Below the pieces are notes generated by a model, which saw nothing but the letters and a program-made list of their open reading frames with translations, did no database searches and was not told where the DNA came from. The position numbers and the translations under genes were made by a program. A stretch of DNA of 64,000 nucleotides from Isoetes taiwanensis (taxonomy: Eukaryota > Streptophyta > Lycopodiopsida > Isoetales > Isoetaceae). Of this stretch, positions 46,040 to 58,139 are shown piece by piece. The DNA lies in NCBI GenBank assembly GCA_021234155.1, contig JAJEKV010000031.1:16125029-16189028 (forward strand), written 5' to 3'. Positions within the stretch are counted from its first letter, which is position 1, and each line of letters begins with the position of its first letter.

Positions 46040-47350
46040 GAAGATCAAGCTGATGGTAGGTGGCAACAACCTATCAGAGACTTCTTACAACATGGAGTTA
46101 TCTCTCCAAATCTCACCTCAAACCAAAAAAGGGGACTCAAGGATAAATGCAGACAATTCAAGATGATAGACAATGTTTTGTGCAAAGTCAACCGAGATGG
46201 AGTCTTGTTGAGATGTGTGAGTGAAAGTGAGTCCGCCCCTAATCATCGAGGGAAATGCACAAAGGTATTTGTGGAGGGCATTTTGCTGGTGATACTACAA
46301 ACAAAAAGATTCTCAGTGCGGGATATTATTGGCCTCTTTGTTTTTAAAGATTGTTATGATATTATCAAGACTTGCCATCAATGCCAAATCTTTAGCAAAA
46401 GAATTTTACTTCGGCTGCCCTCAATCCCATCATATCTCCGGGGCCCTTTCAAATTTGGGGATTAGATTATATTGGCCCTATTAATCCTTCTTCTTACAGG
46501 GTCAACATCGACATATCATTGTGGCCCGCAGTTGTTTTACTAAATGGGCGAAGCTATATACCCTTGAGACAGGGCTACGTTTGCCACAAGCTGCAAAATT
46601 TTTACATGAGTATGTTTGTTTCGGGTTTGGTATTCCTTTTCGGTTGCATTACGATAGGGGCACGCCTTTTGTTAATGAAGTTATTACTAACCCGATGGAC
46701 ATCTTGAAGGTCAAGCATACCAAAAGCTCCTCATACTATCCCCAAGGTAATGGACAATTTGAAGCCACTAACAAAGTGTTGAAAAATATCTTGAAGGCGA
46801 TTTGAGATCAACAAGAGAGATTGGCATGTCAAAATAGTGGATGCACTTTGGGCTTATAGAGTCACTATCAAGACAGCTACAAATCATACACCCTTCAACT
46901 TTGGTTTATGGCATAGAGGCGGTCTTACCGGTGGAACTTGAGTTGCCCTCCACGAGGTTAGCTTATAAATTATGTTTACCTTTTGAACATGCCTTGCAAA
47001 GAGATTGGATGCTTTCTTTGCACCTAGATGAGTATAGGATGGAGGCCGAGAATACCAATTTGCTGAAAAAAGCCAAGGATCTGGTTGCATTCAAGGCCGC
47101 ACACAAAATACAAGGCACTTTTAAGCAAGGAGAGCTTGTTCTCAAATGGAACAAGTCAAAGGAAGACTCGGTGGCAAACTTGACAATATTTGGGAAGGAC
47201 CATTTGTAGTCTTGGAACCTGCGGTACTAACTCTTATTGGCTACAAGAAGTTGCCCGGGGAATGCCCCTGCCAAATCCAATCAATATCTTGCACTGAAAA
47301 GGTATTGGGACCAGCATGCTTGCTTGTCCCTATTCTCTCATTAAAAGTTT
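46040..47350 (+). pseudogene. Integrase of Tat-like element, broken
   Basis: The H2C2 zinc-binding region ends in CYDIIKTCHQCQ (about 46350-46385). The catalytic core shows its first Asp near LDYIGPIN (46465), the second in LHYDRGTPFVNEV (about 46646-46685) and the Glu in GNGQFEATNKVLKN (about 46750-46790). C-terminal sequence follows to about 47210 with LVYGIEAVLPVELELPSTRL. Integrase inserts the cDNA into the host genome. Stops and shifts disrupt it. Confidence 0.85.
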
Positions 47351-48205
47351 GAAGATTTATGGTAGGTTTAAAGTAGTTAAATCAGTTAGATCTTTAAGCA
47401 CACTATTTCGATAGATAGAACGGTCGACTTTGAGCACTTTACTCTAATAGAATTGGTTTCATGTTTTTAGGTTGATTTGACGAGAGAAAGCAATACACGG
47501 TGATCTCAAGAACGGGGTTGATACTAATAACTACCAAGTGTCATTTGCGGGGAGCATTCTTTCTTCCATTTTTATTCAATTGTCTTAAACATTCCTACCA
47601 TCCATCCAATCCTCTATTCTTGTTTTCCATACCCTAGCAGCACTCTGCAAAATCACCTTCACCATCATAGCAGAGTTGCAAGGTTTTGAGACTAATTGGT
47701 TTATGTGTTTCCATGACAGGTGCACTCTTCCTCCATGTTTTTCATCTGTCATAAGTGGCCCTACCTTCCATCTAAACTCCTCATTCTTGTTCTCATTCCC
47801 CTAGGAAGAAAAAGCACTCTTGCAATTCATCTTTACCATCATAGCAGAGTTGCACTTGTTGAAGATCAAGAAGGATACACACATTTTTCTTGTTTTGGCG
47901 AAGTTTCAAACACTTGTACACTCATTTCATCTCCATTTCATTATCATCTTGTCATATTCACACTCACTTTTATCTCTTCTCACTTACCATATTCCATTCA
48001 CCATCACTCCATCATCACCTTGTCATTTTCACATCCATTTCTGCCTTCTCTCACTCACCATATCCCACCCACATCATTTCACCATCACCAACATTTGCAC
48101 TTTTACTCTATCACAGACACTTTGGCACAAAGTTGAAGACCCCTCAACTTATTCATTTTTGATATTATATGGCGGGGGACCAGCCTTTTTCTTGTTTTGG
48201 CGAGA
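47351..48205 (+). other. 3' untranslated region of Tat-like element
   Basis: Pyrimidine-rich sequence between integrase and 3' LTR, with many CAT/CTT motifs that give long but low-complexity His/Ser/Phe-rich frames. A purine run ggcgggggac at 48171-48180 is the closest polypurine candidate, but it is not adjacent to the LTR. Confidence 0.6.
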
Positions 48206-49853
48206 TGTTGCCCCAAAGGGCAACATGCTACTTGTGATCCATGCATTCAAAACTAGGTCAACTTATCTTGGAATACTAGGTCAAAGTTTGGAAGATTCTT
48301 GGCAGTCAACATTGATATGGAGGTCAAAGGGTGTTCATTTCTCAAGTCAACAAGTGCTTAAGGTTCAAAACTCACATGAGGTACTTTATTCAAGGTCAAA
48401 GTGCTTAGTCAAGAATATGCTCTAGAAGATTACGGGTTAAAGAAGTTTGGAAGGCATTTTTTGAAGATTGGAAGTTCAAAGTTTAGAAGATCCCATGGTA
48501 TTTGGTTCCATCCCTTAGCCATTTTTTGCCTACCCCCAATATCTTATTCTCACCTTCCTTTTTGAATTTCCCCTAGTCATTTTCCCTCACACTCATATTC
48601 TTCTTTGCCCACCTTTTGCAAATCATATTTTGCCTTGCCAAAAGTACCTTTCTTACCACATTTTGTTTTCCCATGGATGTCCTACCCATTTCATGCCCCT
48701 TTGCCTTATTTTCATTCTTCATATTGCACCCTTACCACATACCCTTGGCCTAATCTTTTTTTTCACAAGCTTTTGTGCCTCCTTGTTCTTTTCCATTATG
48801 TGTACCTATGCCACTCAAATATGTTCCATTAATATCCCATTTTCGGTACCCATCTAGAATATTCCCCAAAGAAATTAGGGTTGCCATAGACCCAAATGGG
48901 TTAAGACTCATAATTATTTTTGTGGTACCCTTATGGACCATGGCCTATCTTCCTAAAATTGATAAATACAAAGATATTCTTGGGATATACCTCAAAATAC
49001 GGTCATCGATCGCTGGATTTTTGGAAAAATACCTTGAAGAACCCTAATTATGGAAACCACCTTTCGAATCACAGGAATGGAATCATTGAACTCGAAACCT
49101 ATCTATTTACGCATTTCCGCTCTTAAGCATCTCATCAAGCCTAAATTTAAGCCCTAAAATCTTTGGAACAGTTAAATCAAAAACATATATGGGGGGAAAC
49201 AATAATGAAGATTTTTGAAGGCCCAGTATTCAGATCATACATTGATCATTCTTTGAGCAAGATCTGGACGATCCTTGAAGTTCTTGAGCTCTCCTCGACA
49301 GGATCTACAAGATTTTAGTTGACATTACTTTCAGAAATTACCTTATGACTTTTGATGATTATTTCCTTGTACTTGAAGCTATGAAGCATCCTTATCTGTT
49401 GTTATCTTGATATATCTACCTTCATATCAATCCAAATTATTTGTCAAGTTCTTTGAATTTGTCTCGATATTTTCCTTAGCAATTCTCACCACAAAAAATT
49501 CTATAGAAAAATCTCTGGGTGTTTTTAGCGCCCTTGGTCTATCTGCCACTCATCTTTGGGTGTTAAGAAAGCCAAAGGAGTTGGAATCATTCAAAAATAC
49601 CAAGTGTAGCTCAAATTCAAAAAAATTGCTCTCGGGTTTGAGCAGTCTAGACTGTATTTTGCCAAATCCAGTCACAAAAAATACCTATACACCTCCAAAC
49701 TAGTATTTGACTGCTTGTCTACCTTCCCCAGTATCATTGCAATCTACCTACTTTGGAAATTCCCAAAAAAGTGATTGGCAACTCCAAATCTCAATTCCTG
49801 ATCACTGTTTTCTACATTTGACCTCTATTGACCAAAATTTGACCTCACTTTGA
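48206..49853 (+). repeat. 3' LTR of Tat-like element, end truncated
   Basis: Begins TGTTGCCCCAAAGGGCAACA, a perfect short hairpin, and matches 39994-41637. About 310 bp at the 3' end of the LTR are missing relative to the 5' LTR. Some segments are identical for over 300 bp, for example the region aligned to 40410-40770. Others are patchy with indels. Confidence 0.85.
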
Positions 49854-50969
49854 GCCAACAGATAGAAAAAAGTTCTGACGAAGATGGTAGTATGGAAGTG
49901 GATGAAGAGTCCAACTTTCCAATTGCAGAAATTGATCACGACATGCATGTAAAATTTGTTGAGAACCTGGTGACACAGTCTGTCATAGGATTCTTTATAG
50001 GAGGTTCCTAGACCTCCGAAAAATGGAATACTGGCTCTTAGCACACCTGAAGAAATTAAGCCTACCTCAACATGAATCGCTAAAGGGATTGGGAGTAACT
50101 TCTTCCTTGTCCTTTTTTATAACAATGCAATGGTAGATAAGATGGTGTCTCGGGCAGTAGACTCTTTCATGGAGGACTACATCTTATATCAATACTACTC
50201 ACCCGACTTCCTCCCCATCAGATCTCGGCCATTAAAATCCCATGCTGGTTAGGGATCGAACACTTGCCTCCAGACATGCTGGTACATGAGTTCCTAAAAG
50301 TCATTGTTAATATAGTAGGAGCATATATTTCATATTCCATCGCCAAAAGTCTAAAGGTTTGTGTAGCAACCCCGACAATGGCAGGCACACCCAAAGGGAT
50401 GGTAGTTAAGAGTGGCAAATGCTCTTTCAAGTTTCCTCTAAAATAGGCCAATAGACGGGAAATATATAGAATGTTCCCAGATATAAAGATTGAAGGGCTA
50501 GAAGAGAAACCCCAAGTCAGGTCTAAAAAAGCCGGGACTCCCCAACAACAAGCATCGACCGGCCCTAATGATGCTCCCATCACTCAAGTAACTATCCCTC
50601 CAAGCGCCTCTAGCCAGGAAGGTGAGAACTACTGCTCCAACAACGTCGAAAAGCCAGCCAATATATCAATAACACAACACCATAATCTCATAAGTTTACC
50701 AAAAGCAGACGATCAGTCAGGGAAGTGGTGGGATCTAGACAAAAAGGGAGGACTAGAAACATTGCTCGGAGGAGCGGTGCTCGCGGGTCAAAACCTCTTT
50801 CCTAGGCATCTTCTAGTACTCACATTGTCCAGTGACAAACCATCCTTTCTCTTAGTACATTTTGGAAGTAATAAATGCAGAAAATGGAACACTTTCAGAA
50901 AGGAAAGGAGAGATTGGGATAGATATAGTATCATATGGGGTACTGGATGATATAGAAAGAGTCATCGCT
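49854..50969 (+). mobile_element. LINE ORF1, C-terminal half, with DUF4283
   Basis: Immediately after the LTR element the reading resumes with QIEKSSDEDGSMEVDEESNF and NFPIAEIDHDMHVKFVENLV. A DUF4283 domain follows at about 50086-50450: SNFFLVLFYNNAMVDKMVSR, YILYQYYSPDFLP, then in another frame IKIPCWLGIEHLPPDM. It is closely similar in layout to the DUF4283 fragment at 22.8-23.0 kb. The later frame 50471-50950 is a Gln/Ser-rich C-terminal region. The next LTR element begins at 50970. ORF2 would lie beyond it, outside the window. Confidence 0.75.
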
Positions 50970-52605
50970 TGTGACGGTCCAGGGGAATATATGCCATAAA
51001 TACGTATATTCCTGGATCTGTCACTATACAAGTCTATCTTCATAGCCTTGTATACCATAGATTGTGGCACTAGGGGGCATGGCCAAGTTATTCTCATAAC
51101 TTAGCCAACCATAGGTTTAGACCATTATCCACGTGGCCTTAACCTATTGGGGGCACCCGCCATACAGGACTCACCCGATTGGTGCCACGTGGCATCCTAG
51201 TGGACCTAACTTATATAGGCCTAAACCCTAACCCTAGGCCTCTTTCTAGCCCTAGCACCCAGAGACTCACCTACTCGTTCGAAACCCCGTTTCGAACATC
51301 GATTTGTTGTGGCATAGGTGGTGCGGCAGGCCCGGCCGAGGGTAGACTTCGTTCTTGGAGCAAGAGCAGCATCACGTGGGTGAAGACCATGGAGGCACAG
51401 GATGCGGAGGGAGAGCATGGGAGGCGGTATGTAGGGTAGTAGTTGATAGCTCATCTGGAATTAGCATTCCAGATGTGCTAGTATCTTGTATCTAGGTTAG
51501 AGCCATCCTAGAACCCGTATTCAACATCTTGAACCCTAATCAATGAACCCTAACCATTAGTTAGATTTGTATGATTAGGTTAAGATGTTCTTCTTATAAT
51601 TATTCTCATGATGTGATGATGATGTGATGATGGTTGATCATGTTTGCTCCTCTTGTTTTGGGAAGGGGGGTAGAGACCTAGGGCCATATGTAGTATGCTC
51701 CTAGAGTAGATCCCTTAGTTCCTATTAGTTGCGGCCTGTGCATAGTAGCCCACCAGGCTATCGAGGCTATGATGTGACTCAGCACCACATAACGGGGCTA
51801 GAGAGAATGTGGAGGGAGGATCCCTGCTTGGGAGTGGGGGCGAGGGGGGATCCCATAGTGGGCTAGGCTTATGGTGGGTCACCGTGTGGGCGGGCATGGG
51901 TGGAGCACCTCGGGGGCAATGGTGTTGCCACGCCTCGAGAGCTGCAAGTGTTGGCTTGGCTCTCGTTTTTTGGGGTTTAAGTCAGTGCAATCGTGTGGCG
52001 CCACGATTCTCTAGCGCCCGCGGAACCTCTAGACCACAGGAAGGGGAGATGCAACCCTTCTGCCTCAGCGGACGGGAGATGCAACCTGGAGTAGTCCCGG
52101 TGGGTGATGCCATGGGATTGTGTATCCGGAAGGCTAGAGTCATGCGAGCCTGATTTAGCCCATCTGCAAAAGTATGCGGGGAGGGGGCGGATGGAGTGGT
52201 CAACCCTAGCCAATGTTCTATGCCAGCCATTTCGCCATTGCCATGACTCATGCGCTCTATCTTGAGGCCTAGCCAGTCGGTCATCCTCCCTCTTAGTCGA
52301 AACGGGGTAGGAGCTCTCATGTTTTATGGTTCATGATTATCATCTTTGCATTGGTATATATGTGATGCGCTACCCTCAGGGTAGTATTTGTATATGTTTG
52401 ATGCTAGTTCGGCGTGTTATCGCTTAAATTTGTTATAGGAGCCCATAGGGAAGAAGGCGCGCAAGACACCTTAACCGTGTTCCTCCCGCACTAGGGATCA
52501 CCTCGAGTCTTGGGGGTAGGCGAAGGGCGTCTTGCGGTTGTTGAGCGGACGGGGGATTCTTGCCGAGTGTGCGGTAGCAAGCGTATGTTTAGCGAGGGCG
52601 TCACA
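50970..52605 (+). repeat. Left LTR of second Ty3/gypsy element
   Basis: Starts TGTGACG and ends CGTCACA, a perfect 7-bp terminal inverted repeat, over 1636 bp. The primer-binding site follows after one base. The right LTR copy from 62484 is similar throughout, with many small indels. Confidence 0.9.
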
Positions 52606-52606
52606 A

Positions 52607-52618
52607 TGGTATCAAAGC
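52607..52618 (+). other. Primer-binding site (initiator tRNA-Met type)
   Basis: TGGTATCAAAGC, one base after the LTR end, matches the plant initiator-Met primer-binding consensus TGGTATCARAGC. Confidence 0.85.
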
Positions 52619-55600
52619 GATGTTCTTGGTTGACCAAGAACTAGCAGCGACCATAACCATGAAAGTAGTCTAACAGGGCCTATAGGGGTGTGAAATAAAC
52701 ATTTCCACCATTGAGCCATGAAAATAGGGAAAAATTTTTCTCCTGGGTAGTGGGGTCGGGGACTTAGGTTAAGTGTTAGGCGAAGGAATGAGTAAGTCAA
52801 ATTATCTTCTAGTAAATTTGGGTGAAAATTATGCATCTGCATCAAATTTCACCTAAAATGGGTCGAAGAATCATACCAATCGGAGACCCAGGTGAAAAAT
52901 GGCGCAAATCCATAATTAGCACCTCAAACCATTAGAAAAATTCGAAAATATAACATATACATACAGTAATACAAGATTAATACATATCTTAATAATTAAA
53001 TAATTACTAAATATGGTGTAATTAATAAGGGGGGCTAATAAATAGGGGTAATTATGGTGGCAGAATATTCCTAGGGACCCTCCTTTTTAAATATCTGACA
53101 CCTCATTCTCTCTCTCTCCAACCCTTCACCTTCACCTCTCTCTTGCTCGACCCCTTCACGTCACCCATTTCTGAGACGCAAAGACATGGCTGCACCAAGC
53201 AAGCAGCCGAGGAAATATAGCTTGGCGCCCCACCCTCTCTATGGCCAGCCGTGGTCCAAGACGTGAAGAAGGTTCTGAGCACCGAAGAAGCTTGGGAGGC
53301 GTAAGCCCTCGGCTGGCGGCGGTGACCGAGCTTCCATGATGCCGAGGGAGACACACCTAGCCCCAGCAGCGGATCGTCATCGGCGGGGAACCGGAAGAAC
53401 TGAAGCGAATCCGCCACTTTGGGGCCTCGGACACCGAAGTGGAGAACGGAAACAGAAACGGTCGGGAGGAGCAAACACCGACACGAGGCAGAGGCGGGCC
53501 GCCGGTGCCCAAGAAGAAGGAAAAGGAAAAAATTGAGTGAGTGGGCTGGAGGAGAGGGCGCGGGAGGCGGGGAGGCAAGGCGGAAACAGGGCGAAAGAAG
53601 GAAGCGACCGGCTCCGCCAGGACCGTGTCGTCACGAAAAACCTGGCCTTGACGCAAGGGAGGTGGAGGAAGAAAAGAAAGAAGGACGGCATTGAAGCTTC
53701 AAACCGACGAAACCACTAAGTGGCGGGAAACCACAAAAGGTGGTGAAAAGCCGAAGAAGGTAAGGGGGCCGAGGGCATTCAGCTCAAACGGGGATCGCCA
53801 ATTAAGCATAAAGATAAAGCTGACACCTGAAGTACAAAATTCGTTAAGACGAGAATACAATGATTGTCGCACCGCCGAGTCTGGCGGGTTGTGGAGGGCC
53901 GAAAATCAACCGCTCCCTACCGACGGAAAAACCGAAAGGTTCCTACGCAGGCCGGGCTCTGCGTCTGCCGGGTGTTTAGGGAGATAAGGCACTTTCGGAT
54001 GTGCCGCGAATCTCGATAAGGAAAGCGCCCTTGAGCGTCTCCTTAGAGAGGAATTCGCAGGGAGTTCGGACCCGATTATAGGGTTACCCCTCTAATGACC
54101 AGCCCTGAGGCAGAGGCCGGCTGAGGCAGTGCAGTTCTTTGAGGAAGGAACCTCTGCGCCAATCCATGCTAAGCTAGTCACCCTCATCTTGAGAAGGACA
54201 TTCATTTAACTTACGAGGAGGATCTTGAGGGGAGAGGCCCTAGACCTCAAATTTTGTAAATTTTGTTAGAAAAGTTAAATTTTCATGTAAACTGTGTTTC
54301 TTATTAATATAAAAGTTATTTTCCCTTGTAATTAGAAAAATGTTGGATGCTTGAAATTTAGGAAATAGAACCCAATTGTGGTAGAATTCTTCATAGCATG
54401 CTTAGGAATATCCTAGAGATCATAACTACAACGAAAATTTGGCAAAAAATCATCAAAAAGCAAAAATTTAGATAGAAGGGTGAGACATGGCAATGGCCAT
54501 TGCGTCCCGGCGCGTTGTTTGCCGGATTCACTCGACTGCCCCCAAAAACATGCTTTTAGATGTCAGTTTTGCTCAAAATAAGTTGCTAGTTAGCTTAGAA
54601 TCGGCCCAATTAGCCATGCTAGCATCTTGAATTTCCCAAAAATCACCAAAAATGGCTCAAAATAGGCCAACCCGGGTGAGACCGCGTAGCCAGCGTCTAG
54701 CGTCGCTTGACAGTGCAGGAGGCCATCAGCGGATTCACCGGTCAAAGCCATTTTGACCCAAATTAATAAATTTGATCCAACAAATTGCCATATAGTGTGT
54801 CTTGCTTTGTTTTGCTTAAATTTGCACTTCATGGTAGTTCATTTGGACACCCGAGCCATGAACCAAGGCGTCCTAGGTAGGGGTACCTTTTTACCACGAA
54901 CCTCGGAGGTCACCCATAGTCTATAAAAGGTCTCATTTTGCCATTTTTTTCTTCCCTCTGAGCTGCTCCCAGCCCCTTAGAAGCGATTGCAGAGCCTCCA
55001 GCGATCTTTGCAGCCATTTTTCTACACCCTTTCCGCTCAATGGCGCCCGGCAACTTTGAGGATGTTTGCAATCTTGCCAAAGCCATATCCATCGACTTCA
55101 TGGAATCAAGCCTTCTCGTGTTGACCACTTGTTTGATCTTCATACAGCTTTGGCTAGAACACCCTACTACCGGACATTATGTGCCAATATGACCCGGCCG
55201 GAGGTCACTTGGGAAGTTAGACTGCCTCCCTAGGGGGGTGGGGTTTCTCTTGCAGGCACTTGCAAGCCTTAGGTGGAAGTTGGCGAGGATCAGAGCCAAA
55301 AAGCTGACTATGGGATAGGACCCGGGGACCATGCGATTACATGACCCAGAACACAACAGGCATAGGTACCTTTCGTCTCGAGCGACCCTTGCCCTTTTCA
55401 TGCACTATAAGTCAATCAACAAAGTAGGGGAACCCTGCAGTTGACCCCTTAGACTTAGCCACTTGATACCAGAGGGAGACAGGATCAAATCCCGAATATA
55501 GAGTCCCTCCGCCCTCACCCGAATACTATGGCATGACGTTGAGGCACCATCTCACAGATCCATGAAGGCTACGAGGCGACTAGGGGAGCAAAACCGAGAA

Positions 55601-56760
55601 TGGGAGCGGGAGGCAACAAGGATGCAGGAAGGTAGCGTTTGTTGAGCCACGACACGCATATATAGGAGCTACCGACAAAATGGAGCATCAAAATTACACA
55701 TATATCAATAGTCTTCCGGGAGGAGCAAGTACATTTTTGCAAACGACATCTCAGCATCCGGTTCCGCCGGGAACATGGTCTTGAATTGGTTTTAACTCTG
55801 TGGGCATGATAGCACATGGGAAAACAAGACCTCATCGACTACTCATACCCGGTGAGATTCAAAAGGGATTTGGTCATGAGAGACACTCTTATCTTTGGGG
55901 AGACAATGTAGGATATAGCCGCCTCCCGCCAGATAAAGGAGATCTCACCTACGCCAGAACCAAACATTTCGAGGAGGAGTTCAGCGGAATCTGAAACCCT
56001 CTACAAACCGGGAGAGGCCCAAGCTCAAAGCGAAACGGTTGAAGCTAGGAGCATGAGGAAGGGTCAGCGGCATCAACGGACAGCGCAACCAGCATGTGGG
56101 AGATCCGCGAAAGATCTTATGCGTGGATGCTACGTGGCGGCTCAAAGAAGAACCTTGGATCGCGAGGTATAGGGAAAGAGACACGACGCTTGCTACTATC
56201 TTCGACCCCATCGACCAAAGGGCAAATGATAGTCTTTACAAGGAGTTCAGCCCAGGGGAAAAGTCCGTGGCACTTCTCATAACACTCGGGCTTGGGCAGC
56301 GACCGAAGATATAAGCCCATGCGGAGCCGTCATCCTTTTCAACGGGGCCGTCGGCTCCAGCCGCACCGACTTTGGGGGCACCTTAGGGGCCGCAACACTC
56401 GGTGGTAGCGGCAACGACACAGAACTTCGAGGAGCCCAGGAGATGGCCCAGCACTTGAAGGAGGAAGATCGACAAAGGAACATCTTGCGCAACCTCCAGC
56501 AAAGGCCTCCGATTCGGGGATGTCAAGAACTTCTTAGGGCTTTCGGGAGGCCATTGAATAGTTGTAAAATTTTCTTAAGTTTTGTGCTAAATGATTTCTT
56601 GTACCCCATTATGCTAAGACATATCTACCTTATCATGTAATCTTTATGTATTAATGGCTATTAACTGTTTTATAAATGTAAGGCTTTGTATGATTTCTTT
56701 ATAACTAAAGATAATTCAATTACAAGTAAGATTGATCAACATCTAACCCAAATAACATGT
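52619..56760 (+). other. 4.1-kb leader of second Ty3/gypsy element, function unknown
   Basis: The region lies between primer-binding site and gag. Its first part (53.1-54.0 kb) is GC-rich with long overlapping frames on both strands, a composition effect rather than proof of genes. A second part (55.0-56.5 kb) has protein-like segments such as REQNREWEREATRMQEGS (about 55585-55640) and DATWRLKEEPWIARYRERDT (about 56120-56180). These could be an extra gag-side ORF. Around 56.58-56.75 kb it turns AT-rich. I cannot name any domain. Confidence 0.45.
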
Positions 56761-56761
56761 A

Positions 56762-58130
56762 TTGATGATCAATCCTACGCAAGGAACTCAAGTGCGGGGA
56801 TCTCAAGACCCGACCCCAGCCACGCCAATTGGGTACCAAGGAATTTGTTTTGAAGGGGAGACAAAGAGGACTTTGAGCAGGATATATCACCGAAGGAGGC
56901 AATCAGCAAAGGCTAGTGCAGATGAGGAAACCGGATCGGAACCTCATCAGGCCAAGCCCGTGATGAATGGTGAGGGAAGATGGTCCTCTACCTCCACCTC
57001 CACCTTGTTTTCGGGGTGGTGACGGGAGGATCCCCGGCCAGAGGGGAGGGGGGCAAGGAGGCTTGTCGGGGATAGGAGAAGGAAGGAGAACCAGGAGTCC
57101 ATCGTCATCTAGCTCCGGCTCATCGGGCCAGTTCTTCCGGCGAGGGCGACTCTAGCTCAGATAATCGGTCAGAACACACCTAGAGCAAGGAAAAAGAGCA
57201 AGAAAGGCGGATTGACTATCGGAAAAAGGTGGATAGTGCTATGAGCAGCGTATGGAAGACAAGGAAAGGTGGGCGGTTTCGAGGGAAAAGCCAGTCGGGC
57301 ATGGAGGCTGAAGCATGGCTTGATGAAATGGAAGAATTTGGCAACTCCTACGGTATGAAAGACAAGGACATAGGGAAAGTTGCTTTCGACTAACCTTATT
57401 GGACCGCAAAGGATCGGTGGAAGGGATATGCTAAGTCTAACAAGCTGAAGAGGAACAATTGCGGAGTTTAAGACCTTCAGCAAAGGCTTTTCATAAACAC
57501 TATGTGCCAAGGTCTCATACTAATAAAGCGAATCCAGCCGTTTTTTGAGTTGAATCGGGGGTAGCTTGCTCGGTGGCTAAGTATCACAGAAAATTCATGA
57601 GGCTTAGGCTCCATGTTCTGGAGTCTCGAGAAAAGGCAGCGGTGGACCTATATTGAGGGGTTGAACAGCAATATCAGAGAGGCTTGTTAGAGCAATCAGC
57701 AAAAGGTCCGATTCTGGCGGAGGCGAAGATAAAGCTATAAGTTTGGAAGAGGCGCAGCAACTCAATGAGAGAAAGCGATCAACCGGGGGTAAGAAGTTGA
57801 GAGGCGATGCTCCGGGGAACAATATCCCGGGGTAAACAATCGGCCCGACCACACCTCCGGGGAGGTCAGCCTTAAGGTAAAGAATCGAGAACAAAGCTTT
57901 TGGGGGCCGTAAGCCACAGAAATACATCGGTGGCGCTCTTAAAAGCGTCTCCTAAACGATCCTAGAAGGAGAAGAGAGCGGGAATGCATTGAGAAAAAGC
58001 TATGCCCAGGTGCTTCCGACCCGAGGAACCCGAGACGCATGATTGCCCATTAGGTCATGCGAGCTTGGCGAGAACTTGTGGATTGGGATTCCCCAGCGAG
58101 AAGGCGGAGGGCGGGGGCGACGACCCGGCC
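56762..58130 (+). pseudogene. gag of second Ty3/gypsy element, broken
   Basis: A start at 56762 (MINPTQGTQVRGSQDPTPAT) opens 86 codons. A Gly/Arg/Ser-rich region follows. The capsid-like piece at about 57280-57390 includes KSQSGMEAEAWLDEMEEFGN and resembles the AxxWLxxME motif of retrotransposon gag. A partial Cys-rich segment near 57995-58050 may be the remains of a zinc knuckle. Frame is lost repeatedly. Confidence 0.65.
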
Positions 58131-58139
58131 GAGGGGAGG

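Larger units (their letters stand above)
39994..49853 (+). mobile_element. Tat-like Ty3/gypsy LTR retrotransposon with extra RNase H
   Basis: The element has a 5' LTR (39994-41948), a tRNA-Gln-type primer-binding site, gag with zinc knuckles, protease remnant, an additional RNase H, RT, a degenerate gypsy RNase H, integrase, and a 3' LTR (48206-49853, shortened at its end). The coding interior is broken by many stops and shifts. Possession of a second RNase H and the RT motif style (PWGTYAMKRMPFGLMNAPAT) point to the Tat branch. In Tat elements I know of, the second RNase H usually follows the first. Here it precedes RT. Confidence 0.85.

Noticed and set aside
47720-48162. Three overlapping His/Ser/Phe-rich frames
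   Set aside because: They are pyrimidine-rich repeats in the untranslated 3' region of the Tat-like element, not genes.
49856-49860. CAACA as the true end of the 3' LTR
   Set aside because: It matches the 5' LTR end motif, but the LTR sequence before it is discontinuous. The alternative boundary at 49853 gives both a GCCAA duplication and an in-frame LINE join.
53357-53694. Overlapping long frames on both strands
   Set aside because: GC-rich, low-complexity sequence gives stop-poor frames in several phases at once. Composition is Arg/Gly/Glu or Pro/Ser/Phe-rich with no domain.
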